A stretch of 64,000 nucleotides of DNA. Origin: Kribbella aluminosa (GTDB taxonomy: Bacteria; Actinomycetota; Actinomycetes; Propionibacteriales; Kribbellaceae). Positions 32,452-40,973 of the stretch are shown here, piece after piece. The stretch's first letter is position 1; each line of letters begins with the position of its first letter. Under the pieces are notes generated by a model. That model was not told where the DNA came from, ran no database searches, and saw nothing but the letters and a program-made list of their open reading frames with translations. The translations under genes and the position numbers were made by a program. The DNA lies in contig NZ_JAGINT010000002.1 in NCBI RefSeq assembly GCF_017876295.1, positions 2,542,001 through 2,606,000 of the forward strand. The letters run 5' to 3'.

Positions 32452-33054
32452 GTGCTTCGAAAGCTGATCACCGCGGCCGTGGCGGCGACTACTGCCGGTA
32501 CGTCGCTCCTGCTGATGCCGGCCGCGAACGCGGCACCTGAACCGTCCGTGCAGCTCGGGGGAGTGCACGACGGCCAGGTGACGCTCGACGGACTCACCGA
32601 GCTCGTCATCCAGCGGATCCTGATCGGCGACGACGTCGCGGCGTCGAAGTACTTCAGCGGCAAGCCGGTCGACGACCCGGTCCGGGAGCAGCAGATCCTG
32701 ACTTCGGTACGGGCGTCGGCCGGTCGGCTCGGCATCGACCTGGACGCGACCGCGGCGTTCTTCCAGGCACAGATCGACGCCAGCAAGGTCGTGCAGCGCG
32801 GGCTGCTCGCGGACTGGGCCGCGCACCCGGACAAGGCGCCGACCAGCGGCCCGGACCTGAACGTGATCCGCGAGAAGCTCGACGCGCTCACCACCCAACT
32901 GCTGGCCGAACTGGTCCGCGTCGATCACCTGCGCCAGAGCGGCCTGCGCTGCGACATCGCGCTGGTGGTCGCCAACGCGACCGGTGCGGCCCGTCACCAC
33001 CTGGACCCGCTGCACCGCCGCGCGCTGCGGACCGGCTCGGCGGCGACCTGCTGA
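32452..33054 (+). CDS. Secreted chorismate mutase, AroQ gamma subclass
   Basis: A 200-residue protein with a Sec signal peptide (MLRKLITAAVAATTAGTSLLLMPAANAA, cleavage after ANA) and an AroQ-gamma helical domain: LTELVIQRILIGDDVAASKYFSGKPVDDPVREQQILTSVRASAGRLGIDLDATAAFFQAQIDASKVVQRGLLADW. The Lys of ASKYF and the Arg/Gln of FFQAQIDASK fit the active site. Secreted versions in Mycobacterium and plant-associated bacteria convert chorismate to prephenate outside the cytoplasm, for reasons still debated. GTG start follows GGTGGAG. Two cysteines near the C-terminus could form a disulfide. Confidence 0.9.
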   Translation: MLRKLITAAVAATTAGTSLLLMPAANAAPEPSVQLGGVHDGQVTLDGLTELVIQRILIGDDVAASKYFSGKPVDDPVREQQILTSVRASAGRLGIDLDATAAFFQAQIDASKVVQRGLLADWAAHPDKAPTSGPDLNVIREKLDALTTQLLAELVRVDHLRQSGLRCDIALVVANATGAARHHLDPLHRRALRTGSAATC

Positions 33055-33160
33055 TCACCCCATCCGCGTCAGTGGATCCCTGTGCATACAGAACCTCCAG
33101 AATCAGCCTCGGACTCGTCGTTCTGAGCGGGTTATGCGTGCGTGTGGGTACAGCCAGGCC

Positions 33161-34381
33161 CTACGCGGTGGCTGCGCGGGAGGCGCGGGAGGCGCGGGCG
33201 ACCAGGAGGTGCAGGGTGACGGTGATTGCCAGTACGACGGCCGAGACGCCGAGCAGCCCGTTCGGGGCGGCGCCCGCGGTCAGGGCGACGCCGCCCAGGC
33301 CGCTGCCGAGGGCGGAGCCGAGGGAGATCGCGCTGCCGTTCAGCGCCATCACGATCGCCGCCGAGTCCGGCGCCATCGAGGCGAGGCGCGCCTGCTGGGG
33401 TACCGCCCCGCCGCCATTGCCGACGCCGGCCGAGAAGAACCACACCAGGCCCCAGACCGCCGCCACCATGGCCGGCGCGAACATCAACGCGACGATGCCG
33501 AGTACGGCGTTCAGGAACAGCCCGACCAGTACGACGGTCAGCACCTTCAGCGCGGTGAACTTGTCGACCAGCCGTCCCGTCACCGCGTTGCCGGCCATGC
33601 TCGCGACGCCGTACCCGAACATGATCGCGATCATCGCCCACTTGACGTGGAAGTGCGGCTCGAGGATGAGCGTCGCGTACGTGAAACACGCGTAGCTGCT
33701 GCACAGGATGCCGGTGGTGACGAGCAGACCGGCCACCAGCCGCGGCTGCCCGAGCGGGCGCAGGCGTTCGACGAGAGTCCCGCCGGGCAGATGCAACCGC
33801 GGCAGCCGGAGCAGGATCCCGGCCAGCGCGATCGTGCCGACCACGGCGACCATGATCATCGGGAACCGCCAGCTCGACTGCCCGATCACCAGCCCGATCG
33901 GTACGCCGAGCGCGGTCGCGGTCATCCACCCGCCGAGCACGAACGACAACGCCTTGCCGTGGTGCTCGGACGGGGTCAGCGCGAGCACGTACCCGGTGAC
34001 GGCCGCGTTCAGCAGGCTGCCGCCGAGCGCCGCGAGCACCCGGCCGCTCAGCGCGACCGGGTAGTTCGTCGCGACCGCGACCACCACGTTGCCGAGCACG
34101 AACACGCCGAGTGCGAGCGCGATCGTCGTACGGCGTTCCCAGCGGGAGGTCAGGGTGCCGAGCACCGGACCGGCCAGCGCGGCGGTGAAGGCGAACACCG
34201 ACATCAGCTGCCCGGCCGCGGCCGGGGTCACCTTCAGGTCGCCGGCGATCTGCGGCAGCAGACCGGCCAGCACGTAGCCGTCGATGCCCATCGAGAACGT
34301 CGCGACCGCGAGCCAGATGAACGGGCGGTAGGAGAAACCCCGCCCCTCGGCCGTCGTATCGGCGGGTCGCGTGTCCGTCAT
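33161..34381 (-). CDS. DHA1-type MFS transporter
   Basis: A 406-residue, 12-helix major facilitator: FIWLAVATFSMGIDGYVLAGLLPQIAGDLKVTPAAAGQLMSVFAFTAALAGPVLGTLTSRWERRTTIALALGVFVLGNVV carries motif A; LSFVLGGWMTATALGVPIGLVIGQSSWRFPMIMVAVVGT is motif C of antiporters. It belongs to the sugar-efflux/chloramphenicol-exporter-like branch. Substrate unknown. It stands alone downstream of the propane activator gene with 93 bp between and is transcribed in the same direction. Confidence 0.9.
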   Translation of the reverse strand: MTDTRPADTTAEGRGFSYRPFIWLAVATFSMGIDGYVLAGLLPQIAGDLKVTPAAAGQLMSVFAFTAALAGPVLGTLTSRWERRTTIALALGVFVLGNVVVAVATNYPVALSGRVLAALGGSLLNAAVTGYVLALTPSEHHGKALSFVLGGWMTATALGVPIGLVIGQSSWRFPMIMVAVVGTIALAGILLRLPRLHLPGGTLVERLRPLGQPRLVAGLLVTTGILCSSYACFTYATLILEPHFHVKWAMIAIMFGYGVASMAGNAVTGRLVDKFTALKVLTVVLVGLFLNAVLGIVALMFAPAMVAAVWGLVWFFSAGVGNGGGAVPQQARLASMAPDSAAIVMALNGSAISLGSALGSGLGGVALTAGAAPNGLLGVSAVVLAITVTLHLLVARASRASRAATA

Positions 34382-34474
34382 CTGCCAATCTCACCCCGAG
34401 CGGCTGGCTCACGGCAAGAGGAAGTTGATCAAATCTGTCAGGAACTGCGAATTCAGGTGCAGCTCCGATCACAA

Positions 34475-36262
34475 TTACGGAGGCTGTATTCCATAGTCGT
34501 GGATCTTGCGGTAGATGGTGGCCCGGGACATGCCGAGGGATTTCGCGGCCCGGCCCTTGTGCCCGTCGTTGGCGATCAGGCTGCGGATGATCGCGTCGCG
34601 CTCGAGCGCCTCCAGCTGGCTCAGGCTGCGGCGGCTGACCGCCTGGGTCCGGCCCGGCAGGTCCGCGGGCACGATGACGCCCGCCCGGCGCCGCCGTACG
34701 ACGACCTGCTGCAGCACCTGGCACAGCTCCGCCGTGTTGCCGGGCCAGGCCGACCGCAGGAGCTGCTGCATCGTGTCCGGCCCACAGGTGAGCTCGCCGT
34801 GGCTGAGTTGGTCCAGGAAGTACGGGACCAGCTCGCGGACGTCCTCGACATGGTGTCGCAGCGGCGGTACCTCGACGGTCAGCGGGAACAGCGTGAGCAG
34901 CTCACCGAGGTGCTGTGGTTCGTCGCCGGTGAGCGTCAGTACGACCCACGGAGGCTCGGCAGGCCGGCGTTCGAGGACGTCGTACAGCGCCTCGGCGAGG
35001 GCGTCCACCTCGGCCGGATCGAGTGCCTCGACATGCTGGACGACCAGGGTTTGCACCGAGTCGTCGGACAGCTCCGCTTCGAGTTCGGCGGCGAACCCGT
35101 CGCCCGGTCGCGCGGCGTCGACGACGTGGAACAGGCCTGTCCGGTTCTGCCGGTGCGCGGCCCGTGCCAGCGCGACCTTGCCGACGCCGCGCTCGCCGGT
35201 CAGCACGACCCACTCACCGGCGCGGCAGGCGTTGTCGGCCTCGCGGCTGCTGCCGAGCCACGGCGCGCTCCGGCCGACCAGCCCGGGCAGCACCGGACGT
35301 GGCGGCGGGCGATGGCCGGACTCGGGAGACCGCAGGGCGAGCGCCGTCGACTGCGGGCTGACCTGGATGATCCCGGCTCCCGGCCGTCCGCCCACGGGCC
35401 GGCAGGTGATCCGGGCCCAGGACCCGCTCGGCAGCTCGGTCAGGATCGCCTCGGTCGCTCCGCCCACGAGCATCTCCGACGCGTACGCAAGGACCGCGCG
35501 CTGGTCGTCGGTGTCCAGCGACTGCCGCGCCTTCGCGTTCATCAGCAGCAGGTCCTCGTCGACCGCGATGACCAGGTCGCCCAGCCGGCGGGAGTGCTGC
35601 AGGTAGGTCTCGAGCAACGTCAGCTCGCGGGGGGAGCTGTCCTTGAGCAGCGCCGCGCGGATGTTCTCCGCCGTGGTTTTGGCGAGCGCCATCAGCAGTG
35701 ACCCGGCGTCCTTGCGCCAGCAGGTCAGGTCGATGGCCCCGATCGTCTTGCCGTTCAGCGGATTCTTGATCGGTACGCCGGCGCACGCCAGGTCCTCCAG
35801 GTCCTCGGCGTAGTGCTCGTGCCCGAAGACGTGCATCGGACCGCCGCCTTCCAGCGCGGTACCGATGCCGTTCGTGCCGGCGAACTCCTCGGAGTAGCTG
35901 AACCCCGGCGCCAGGTAGACCCGGTCGAGGTGCCTGGCCAGCCCGGTGTCGGCGGTCAGCCGTTGCAGTACCAGGCCGGACCGGTCGGTGAGGATCACGC
36001 TGATCGGTTGCCCGTCGAGGTTCTCGTGCAGCTTCCGCAGGACCGGGCCGGCGCTCCGGGCGAGCGGGACCTCGAGGTCCGGGTCGGCGACGTACGGCAG
36101 CTCGATCTTGTCCGGCGGCAGCTTCCAGTGCTGCGACCGTACCCAGGAGGCGAGGATCGGCGGCCGGACGTCGCGGACTTCGACGGGATCGAACGTGAGG
36201 AAGTTCAACCGGGCCGTGGCGGTCCGGAGGTTGTCGTCCGCCGTAGGTGTGAGCTCGTCCAC
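34475..36262 (-). CDS. AcoR/MimR-type transcriptional activator of the propane monooxygenase operon
   Basis: A 595-residue regulator. Residues about 60-220 are a GAF sensor domain (SVILTDRSGLVLQRLTADTGLARHLDRVYLAPGFSYSEEFAGTNGIGTALEGGGPMHVFGHEHY). A degenerate NtrC-like AAA+ region follows: Walker A reads GERGVGKVALA, and no GAFTGA sigma-54 contact motif is visible. The C-terminal Fis-type HTH is intact (RRSLSQLEALERDAIIRSLIANDGHKGRAAKSLGMSRATIYRKIHDYGI). Related proteins (MimR) switch on alkane monooxygenases in mycobacteria without sigma-54. It is divergent from the prm operon, next to two TCTCA-N3-TGAGA sites. It may sense an alkane or its oxidation product. Confidence 0.9.
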   Translation of the reverse strand: MDELTPTADDNLRTATARLNFLTFDPVEVRDVRPPILASWVRSQHWKLPPDKIELPYVADPDLEVPLARSAGPVLRKLHENLDGQPISVILTDRSGLVLQRLTADTGLARHLDRVYLAPGFSYSEEFAGTNGIGTALEGGGPMHVFGHEHYAEDLEDLACAGVPIKNPLNGKTIGAIDLTCWRKDAGSLLMALAKTTAENIRAALLKDSSPRELTLLETYLQHSRRLGDLVIAVDEDLLLMNAKARQSLDTDDQRAVLAYASEMLVGGATEAILTELPSGSWARITCRPVGGRPGAGIIQVSPQSTALALRSPESGHRPPPRPVLPGLVGRSAPWLGSSREADNACRAGEWVVLTGERGVGKVALARAAHRQNRTGLFHVVDAARPGDGFAAELEAELSDDSVQTLVVQHVEALDPAEVDALAEALYDVLERRPAEPPWVVLTLTGDEPQHLGELLTLFPLTVEVPPLRHHVEDVRELVPYFLDQLSHGELTCGPDTMQQLLRSAWPGNTAELCQVLQQVVVRRRRAGVIVPADLPGRTQAVSRRSLSQLEALERDAIIRSLIANDGHKGRAAKSLGMSRATIYRKIHDYGIQPP

Positions 36263-36312
36263 GGGGCCTCCCTGACGCTTCCTTCGAGCCTAGTGCAGTG
36301 GGCCGCAAGTGC

Positions 36313-36329
36313 TGTCTCAGAATGAGACA
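36313..36329. promoter_or_regulatory. Probable activator site 1 of the propane monooxygenase operon
   Basis: Perfect inverted repeat TGTCTCAgaaTGAGACA, 50 bp upstream of the activator gene and 34 bp upstream of the small ORF in front of prmA. Its core TCTCA-N3-TGAGA recurs at 36599. A Fis-type HTH dimer is expected to bind such a site. Confidence 0.75.
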
Positions 36330-36362
36330 ACCGCCCGGTGACGCGGGGGTTGTGATGGGCAG

Positions 36363-36593
36363 ATGGAGGACGAGTCGTACAACCCGTGGTCCGTCGTACA
36401 TCTGGTCTTCGAACACCTCGCCGACGCCGGCCTGCACCCGGTCCTGGGCGCCACCGGGCATCCCGGGGAACCGGCCGCGGAACTGCTCCGCTGCCTGGGG
36501 ATCCGGCCCGATCCGCAAGGCGATCAGCGGCTGGCCGAGCAGACCGACGCCAAGCTCGCGGAGCTCCGGGACGCCTTCTTCGGGGAATCCTGA
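36363..36593 (+). CDS. Small acidic conserved-looking protein upstream of prmA
   Basis: A 76-residue protein, MEDESYNPWSVVHLVFEHLADAGLHPVLGATGHPGEPAAELLRCLGIRPDPQGDQRLAEQTDAKLAELRDAFFGES. I do not recognise the family. It looks genuine: balanced composition, amphipathic helices and a sensible position between the divergent activator and prmA, flanked on both sides by the two inverted-repeat sites. The Shine-Dalgarno sequence is weak (gatgggcag). It could be an accessory factor of the monooxygenase or part of the control region. No signal peptide or metal motif. Confidence 0.6.
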   Translation: MEDESYNPWSVVHLVFEHLADAGLHPVLGATGHPGEPAAELLRCLGIRPDPQGDQRLAEQTDAKLAELRDAFFGES

Positions 36594-36598
36594 CCGCT

Positions 36599-36611
36599 TC
36601 TCAATTTGAGA
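36599..36611. promoter_or_regulatory. Probable activator site 2, upstream of prmA
   Basis: Inverted repeat TCTCAattTGAGA, sharing the TCTCA-N3-TGAGA core with site 1 and lying 68 bp before the prmA start, a normal distance for an activator. A separate short inverted repeat GTGAC-N5-GTCAC lies at 36646-36660, close to the ribosome-binding site. Confidence 0.7.
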
Positions 36612-36678
36612 CCTCCATCACACTCCGGCCCGGGCTGTACTGCAGGTGACAGCCGGTCACATGAGCGGGAGGAGTGCC

Positions 36679-38331
36679 ATGAGTCGCCAGAGTGTGGCGA
36701 AGGCCCACCAGAAGATCCAGGAGTTGTCCTGGGAACCGGCGTACCACGAGCCGGTCTCCCAGTACGGCACCGACTACACGTTCCGGAAGGCCCAGAAGAA
36801 GGACCCGCTGAAGCAGGTACTGCGGTCGTACTTCCCGATGCAGGAGGAGAAGGACCACCGGGTGTACGGCGCCTCGGACGGCGCGATCCGCGGCAACATG
36901 TTCCGCCAGGTCCAGGAACGCTGGCTGGAATGGCAGAAGCTGTTCCTGAGCATCATCCCGCTGCCGGAGATCTCCGCCGCCCGGGCGATGCCGTTGCTGT
37001 TCCGGACCGTGCCGAACCCCGAGCTGCACAACGGGCAGGCCATCCAGATGATCGACGAGGTCAGGCACTCGACGATCCAGCAGAACCTCAAGCGCTTGTA
37101 CATGAACAACTACATCGACCCGGCAGGCTTCAACTCGAGCCTGCGGAACTTCCAGAGCGACTACTGCGGCACCATCGGCCGGCAGTTCGCCGAGGGGTTC
37201 ATCACCGGTGACGCGATCACCGCGGCCAGCATCTACCTGACGATCGTGGCCGAGACCGCGTTCACCAACACGCTGTTCGTCGCGATGCCGGCCGAGGCCG
37301 CCGCGAACGGCGACTACCTGCTGCCGACGGTGTTCCACTCGGTCCAGTCCGACGAGTCCCGGCACATCAGCAACGGGTACGCGACACTGCTGATGGCGCT
37401 GGCCGACGAGGACAACCACCAGTTGCTGGCCCGCGACCTGCGGTACGCCTGGTGGAACAACCACCGCGTCGTCGACGCGGCGATCGGCACGTTCATCGAG
37501 TACGGCACGAAGGACCGCCGCAAGGACCGCGAGTCGTACGCCGAGATGTGGCGCCGCTGGATCTACGACGACTACTACCGCAGCTACCTGGTGCCGCTCG
37601 AGAAGTACGGTCTGGAGATCCCGCACGACCTGATCGAGGAGTCCTGGAACCAGATCTGGAACAAGGGCTACGTGCACGAGGTCGCACAGTTCTTCGCCAC
37701 CGGGTGGCTCGCCAACTACTGGCGGATCGACCCGATGACCGACAAGGACTTCGAGTGGTTCGAGTACAAGTACCCGGGCTGGTACGACAAGTACGGCGCC
37801 TGGTGGGAGAACTACAACCGGCTCTCCCGGCCGAACGGGCACAAGCCGATCGTCTTCGAGGACGTCGACTACGAGTACCCGCACCGCTGCTGGACGTGCA
37901 TGGTGCCGTGCCTGGTCCGCGAGGACATGGTGATGGCCAAGGTCGACGGCCAGTGGCGGACGTACTGCCACGAGATGTGCAAGTGGACCGACGAGACCGC
38001 CTTCCGGCCGACGTACCAGGGCCGGCAGACGCCGAACATGGGCAAGCTGATCGGTCACCGCGAGTGGGAGACGCTGTACCACGGCTGGAACTGGGCCGAT
38101 GTGGTGTCCGACATGGGCTTCGTCCGCGACGACGGCAAGACGATGGTCGCGCAGCCGCACCTGGATCTGAACCCGGACAAGATGTGGACGCTCGACCACC
38201 TGCGCAAGTGCCCGCCGCTGGCGAGCCCGAACGTACTGCTGAACGAGATGAGCGACGACGAACGTACGGCGTTCGCGGCCCGCTACGTGAAGGGTGGTCC
38301 CGCCGGACGGCCCGCGCCGGCCGAAGCCTGA
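36679..38331 (+). CDS. prmA: Propane monooxygenase hydroxylase large (alpha) subunit
   Basis: A 550-residue soluble di-iron monooxygenase alpha subunit of the PrmA/MimA type, which hydroxylates propane and some ketones or phenols. Both E-x-x-H iron-binding motifs are present: QMIDEVRHSTIQQNL and SVQSDESRHISNGYATLLM, with further Glu ligands in the preceding helices. RCWTCMVPCLVREDM and TYCHEMCKWT resemble the YHS-like tail found in this group. ATG 36679 follows GGGAGGAG by five bases; earlier in-frame ATGs lack a ribosome site. First gene of the operon; the product probably needs the GroEL-like protein at its end to fold. Confidence 0.95.
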   Translation: MSRQSVAKAHQKIQELSWEPAYHEPVSQYGTDYTFRKAQKKDPLKQVLRSYFPMQEEKDHRVYGASDGAIRGNMFRQVQERWLEWQKLFLSIIPLPEISAARAMPLLFRTVPNPELHNGQAIQMIDEVRHSTIQQNLKRLYMNNYIDPAGFNSSLRNFQSDYCGTIGRQFAEGFITGDAITAASIYLTIVAETAFTNTLFVAMPAEAAANGDYLLPTVFHSVQSDESRHISNGYATLLMALADEDNHQLLARDLRYAWWNNHRVVDAAIGTFIEYGTKDRRKDRESYAEMWRRWIYDDYYRSYLVPLEKYGLEIPHDLIEESWNQIWNKGYVHEVAQFFATGWLANYWRIDPMTDKDFEWFEYKYPGWYDKYGAWWENYNRLSRPNGHKPIVFEDVDYEYPHRCWTCMVPCLVREDMVMAKVDGQWRTYCHEMCKWTDETAFRPTYQGRQTPNMGKLIGHREWETLYHGWNWADVVSDMGFVRDDGKTMVAQPHLDLNPDKMWTLDHLRKCPPLASPNVLLNEMSDDERTAFAARYVKGGPAGRPAPAEA

Positions 38332-38338
38332 TGGCCTG

Positions 38339-39403
38339 ATGAAGCACGTCGTGAGGTTCGAACCGGTCGGCATCGAGATCGAGGTCGACGAGGACCAGAC
38401 GATCCTGCGGGCCGCGGCCGAGCAGGGCGTGATGCTCATGCACGGCTGCAAGGAGGGACAGTGCGCGTCCTGCAAGTCGTTCGTCCTCGACGGTGAGGAC
38501 ATCGACCTGGACCGGTACTCGACCTTCGCGCTCCCGGAGTACGAACTGGACGAGGGCTACACGCTGCTCTGCCGCGCGCACGCCTTCGAGGACCTCACGA
38601 TCGAGCTGCTGAACTACGACGCGGAGATGATCCGCTCCGGGCTGCCGATCCAGGAACGCACCGCCGAGGTCGTGGCGATCACCCCGGTGACCCACGACCT
38701 GCGGCACCTGGTGCTGCGGCTCACCGAGCCGGGGGAGCTGAAGTTCTTCCCCGGGCAGTACGTCGACATCGCCGTTCCGGGCTCGGCGGAGACCCGCTCG
38801 TTCTCGATGGCGAACACGTCGAGCCGGGCGAGCGGGGAGCTCGAGTTCGTCATCAAGGTGTACCCGGGCGGCGTGTTCTCGGAGTTCCTCGACCGGCGCC
38901 TGCAGGTCGGCGACCGGCTGGAGCTGACCGGGCCGTTCGGGGTGTTCACCCTCCGGGACAACCTGGACGCCCGGTTGGTCTTCCTCGGCGGCGGCGCCGG
39001 GCTGGCACCGATCCTCGCGTTGCTCCGGTCGATGGCGGAGCGGGGGATCGACCGGCCGACCACGTTCTACTACGGCGCGCGGACGCCGCGGGACCTGTGT
39101 TTCGAGGACGAGCTGGAGGCGCTCGCGCGGAAGCTGCCACGGTTCAGGTACGTGCCGGCGCTGTCGGACCAGGATCTTGGCGGCGAGGACTGGGACGGCG
39201 AGAACGGCCTGATCACCGACGTGGTCAAGCGGCTGGAACCGGACCTGACCGGAGCCGACGCCTACGTGTGCGGACCGCCGCCGATGGTCGAGGCGGCGAT
39301 CCCGCTGCTCGAGCGGATCGGCGTGGCGACCAAGCACATCTACTACGACAAGTTCACGACGACCGGCGACGCCGGTGACTCGAAGGTGCTGGAGGCAAGA
39401 TGA
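38339..39403 (+). CDS. prmB: Propane monooxygenase reductase
   Basis: 354 residues, three domains. An N-terminal plant-type [2Fe-2S] ferredoxin (HGCKEGQCASCKSFVLDGEDI...LLCRAHA, ligands C-x4-C-x2-C...C) is followed by an FAD domain (FPGQYVDIAVPGSAETRSFSMANTSS, with RSFS binding flavin) and an NAD domain (LDARLVFLGGGAGLAPILALLRSM, YVCGPPPMVEAAI). It passes electrons from NADH to the di-iron hydroxylase. ATG 38339 is seven bases after the prmA stop. Its stop overlaps the next start (ATGA). Confidence 0.95.
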   Translation: MKHVVRFEPVGIEIEVDEDQTILRAAAEQGVMLMHGCKEGQCASCKSFVLDGEDIDLDRYSTFALPEYELDEGYTLLCRAHAFEDLTIELLNYDAEMIRSGLPIQERTAEVVAITPVTHDLRHLVLRLTEPGELKFFPGQYVDIAVPGSAETRSFSMANTSSRASGELEFVIKVYPGGVFSEFLDRRLQVGDRLELTGPFGVFTLRDNLDARLVFLGGGAGLAPILALLRSMAERGIDRPTTFYYGARTPRDLCFEDELEALARKLPRFRYVPALSDQDLGGEDWDGENGLITDVVKRLEPDLTGADAYVCGPPPMVEAAIPLLERIGVATKHIYYDKFTTTGDAGDSKVLEAR

Positions 39404-40587
39404 CCACCACACAGGACTCACCCAAGACTGAACGCAGTGTGCCGAAGCCGGTCTTCACCGACGCGGAGGCAGGTGCTCGGGAGTTCCCGGACTCGACCGT
39501 GCGGCACTACAACTACTACAAACCGCAGAAGCGCAAGCAGAGCCACTACGAGGACGTCACGGTGGACGTCCAGCCGGACCCGCGGCACTACCTGAGTCAG
39601 GGCTGGCTGTACGGCTTCGCCGACGGCCGCGGCGGCTACCCGCTGGACTGGACCGTGCTGAAGGCGTGGGGCTCGGACAAGCCGTCTCCGGAGCGCGGAC
39701 CCGGTACCGGCGGTCTGTTCGTGAAGGAATGGCCGGCCACCGGCTGGCACGAGTTCCGGGACCCGAACGAGGAGTGGGAGCTGACGCTCTACCGCTACAA
39801 CTCGAACGTCGTCCGCCAGGTCACCCAGAACGTCGAGGCCGCCAAGGCGTCCAAAGCCTTCGAGCAGTGGAACCCGAACTGGGTGCGGTTCGTCGAGCAG
39901 CACATCGGCGCCTGGATGCACGTCGACCACGGCCTCGGCCTGTACCTGTACGCGAACGCCAACCGGCGCGCGCCGACGAACATGCACAACAACGCGATCT
40001 CGGTGAACAGCATGCACCGGATCCGCGCCGCGCAGGACCTGGCGCTCTACAACCTCACGCTGTCGGAGGAGATCGAGGGCTTCGACGGCAGCGCGCACCT
40101 GGAGACCTGGAACCACGACCCGGCCTGGCAGGGCGTCCGCGCGGTCGCCGAGGAACTGACCGCGATCGACGACTGGTGCGAGGCGATCTTCGCCGCGAAC
40201 GTCGTCTTCGAGCCGCTCGTCGGCGAACTGTTCCGCAGCCAGCTGGTCCAGCAGGCCGCCCCGCGCAACGGCGATTTCGTGACGCCGACGGTGGTCGGCG
40301 CGGCGGAGTACGACTTCGCGGAACGCGACCTGCGGTACACCACCGCGATGTTCGAGCTGCTGACGAACGACAAGGAGTTCGCCGGGCACAACAAGGCGAT
40401 CCTGGCCGACTGGGCGAGCACCTGGACCGCGAAGGCACTGACCGCGGCCCGGACCCTGCAGCCGCTCTGGTCGCAGCCGGACGCCAAACCGCCGCGGTTC
40501 GAGGACGGTCTCGACCGCGTGAAGAACCGGTTCAGCGGCATCCTCGCCTCGCTGGGCCTCGAGGCACCGAAGGAGTTGGCACAGTGA
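39400..40587 (+). CDS. prmC: Propane monooxygenase hydroxylase small (beta) subunit
   Basis: A 395-residue beta subunit of the soluble di-iron monooxygenase hydroxylase, a ferritin-like helical scaffold without its own iron. Typical stretches are SHYEDVTVDVQPDPRHYLSQGWLYGFADGRGGYPLDWT, WNPNWVRFVEQHIGAWMHVDHGLGLYLY and AQDLALYNLTLSEEIEGFDGSAHLETWNHDPAWQGVR. It pairs with PrmA in an (alpha-beta)2 dimer. Start and stop each overlap a neighbour by four bases, so the four structural genes are tightly coupled. Confidence 0.94.
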   Translation: MTTTQDSPKTERSVPKPVFTDAEAGAREFPDSTVRHYNYYKPQKRKQSHYEDVTVDVQPDPRHYLSQGWLYGFADGRGGYPLDWTVLKAWGSDKPSPERGPGTGGLFVKEWPATGWHEFRDPNEEWELTLYRYNSNVVRQVTQNVEAAKASKAFEQWNPNWVRFVEQHIGAWMHVDHGLGLYLYANANRRAPTNMHNNAISVNSMHRIRAAQDLALYNLTLSEEIEGFDGSAHLETWNHDPAWQGVRAVAEELTAIDDWCEAIFAANVVFEPLVGELFRSQLVQQAAPRNGDFVTPTVVGAAEYDFAERDLRYTTAMFELLTNDKEFAGHNKAILADWASTWTAKALTAARTLQPLWSQPDAKPPRFEDGLDRVKNRFSGILASLGLEAPKELAQ

Positions 40588-40958
40588 CCACGCTCAGGGC
40601 CGTCGCCGAGAGCCCGTTCAAGTCCGACAGCACCGCGTCCAACAAGTGCGGTGTCACGCTGATGAACAACCAGGTCGGCGCGATCGTGGCCGAGGTGATG
40701 ACCGGGCTGGACAACGTCACGGTGACGCCTCTGCCGTCGATGATCCGGGTCGACGCGGTCGGCCGGATGGACTTCGTGTACGACGACATCTCCGAGGCGC
40801 TCGGCGAGGAGCCCGGGTTCTTCGACCAGGCGGAGTTCGAGGAGAACATGTCCACCCACTACGGGCGGATGGTGCACCTCGACGACCGGACCATCATGTT
40901 CGCCAACCCCGAGGACGCCGCCGACTACATCGGCTTCGACCTGACCGCATCCAGCTGA
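40584..40958 (+). CDS. prmD: Propane monooxygenase coupling (regulatory) protein
   Basis: A 124-residue MmoB/DmpM-family effector: SNKCGVTLMNNQVGAIVAEVMTGLDNVTVTPLPSMIRVDAVGRMDFVYDDISEALGE, then FEENMSTHYGRMVHLDDRTIMFANPEDAADYIGFDL. It has no cofactor and binds the hydroxylase to tune oxygen activation and coupling. GTG start overlaps the prmC stop (GTGA). Gene order alpha, reductase, beta, coupling protein is that of group-5 soluble di-iron monooxygenases (prmABCD/mimABCD). Confidence 0.94.
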   Translation: MTTLRAVAESPFKSDSTASNKCGVTLMNNQVGAIVAEVMTGLDNVTVTPLPSMIRVDAVGRMDFVYDDISEALGEEPGFFDQAEFEENMSTHYGRMVHLDDRTIMFANPEDAADYIGFDLTASS

Positions 40959-40973
40959 CAAGGGGGCCTTTTC

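Noticed and set aside
32984..35701. 905-residue open frame on the plus strand
   Set aside because: It is antisense to the MFS gene and the AcoR-type regulator, both well supported. No recognisable domain.
36612..36678. Sigma-54 (-24/-12) promoter before prmA
   Set aside because: No GG-N10-GC element at suitable spacing stands out, and the regulator lacks the GAFTGA motif.
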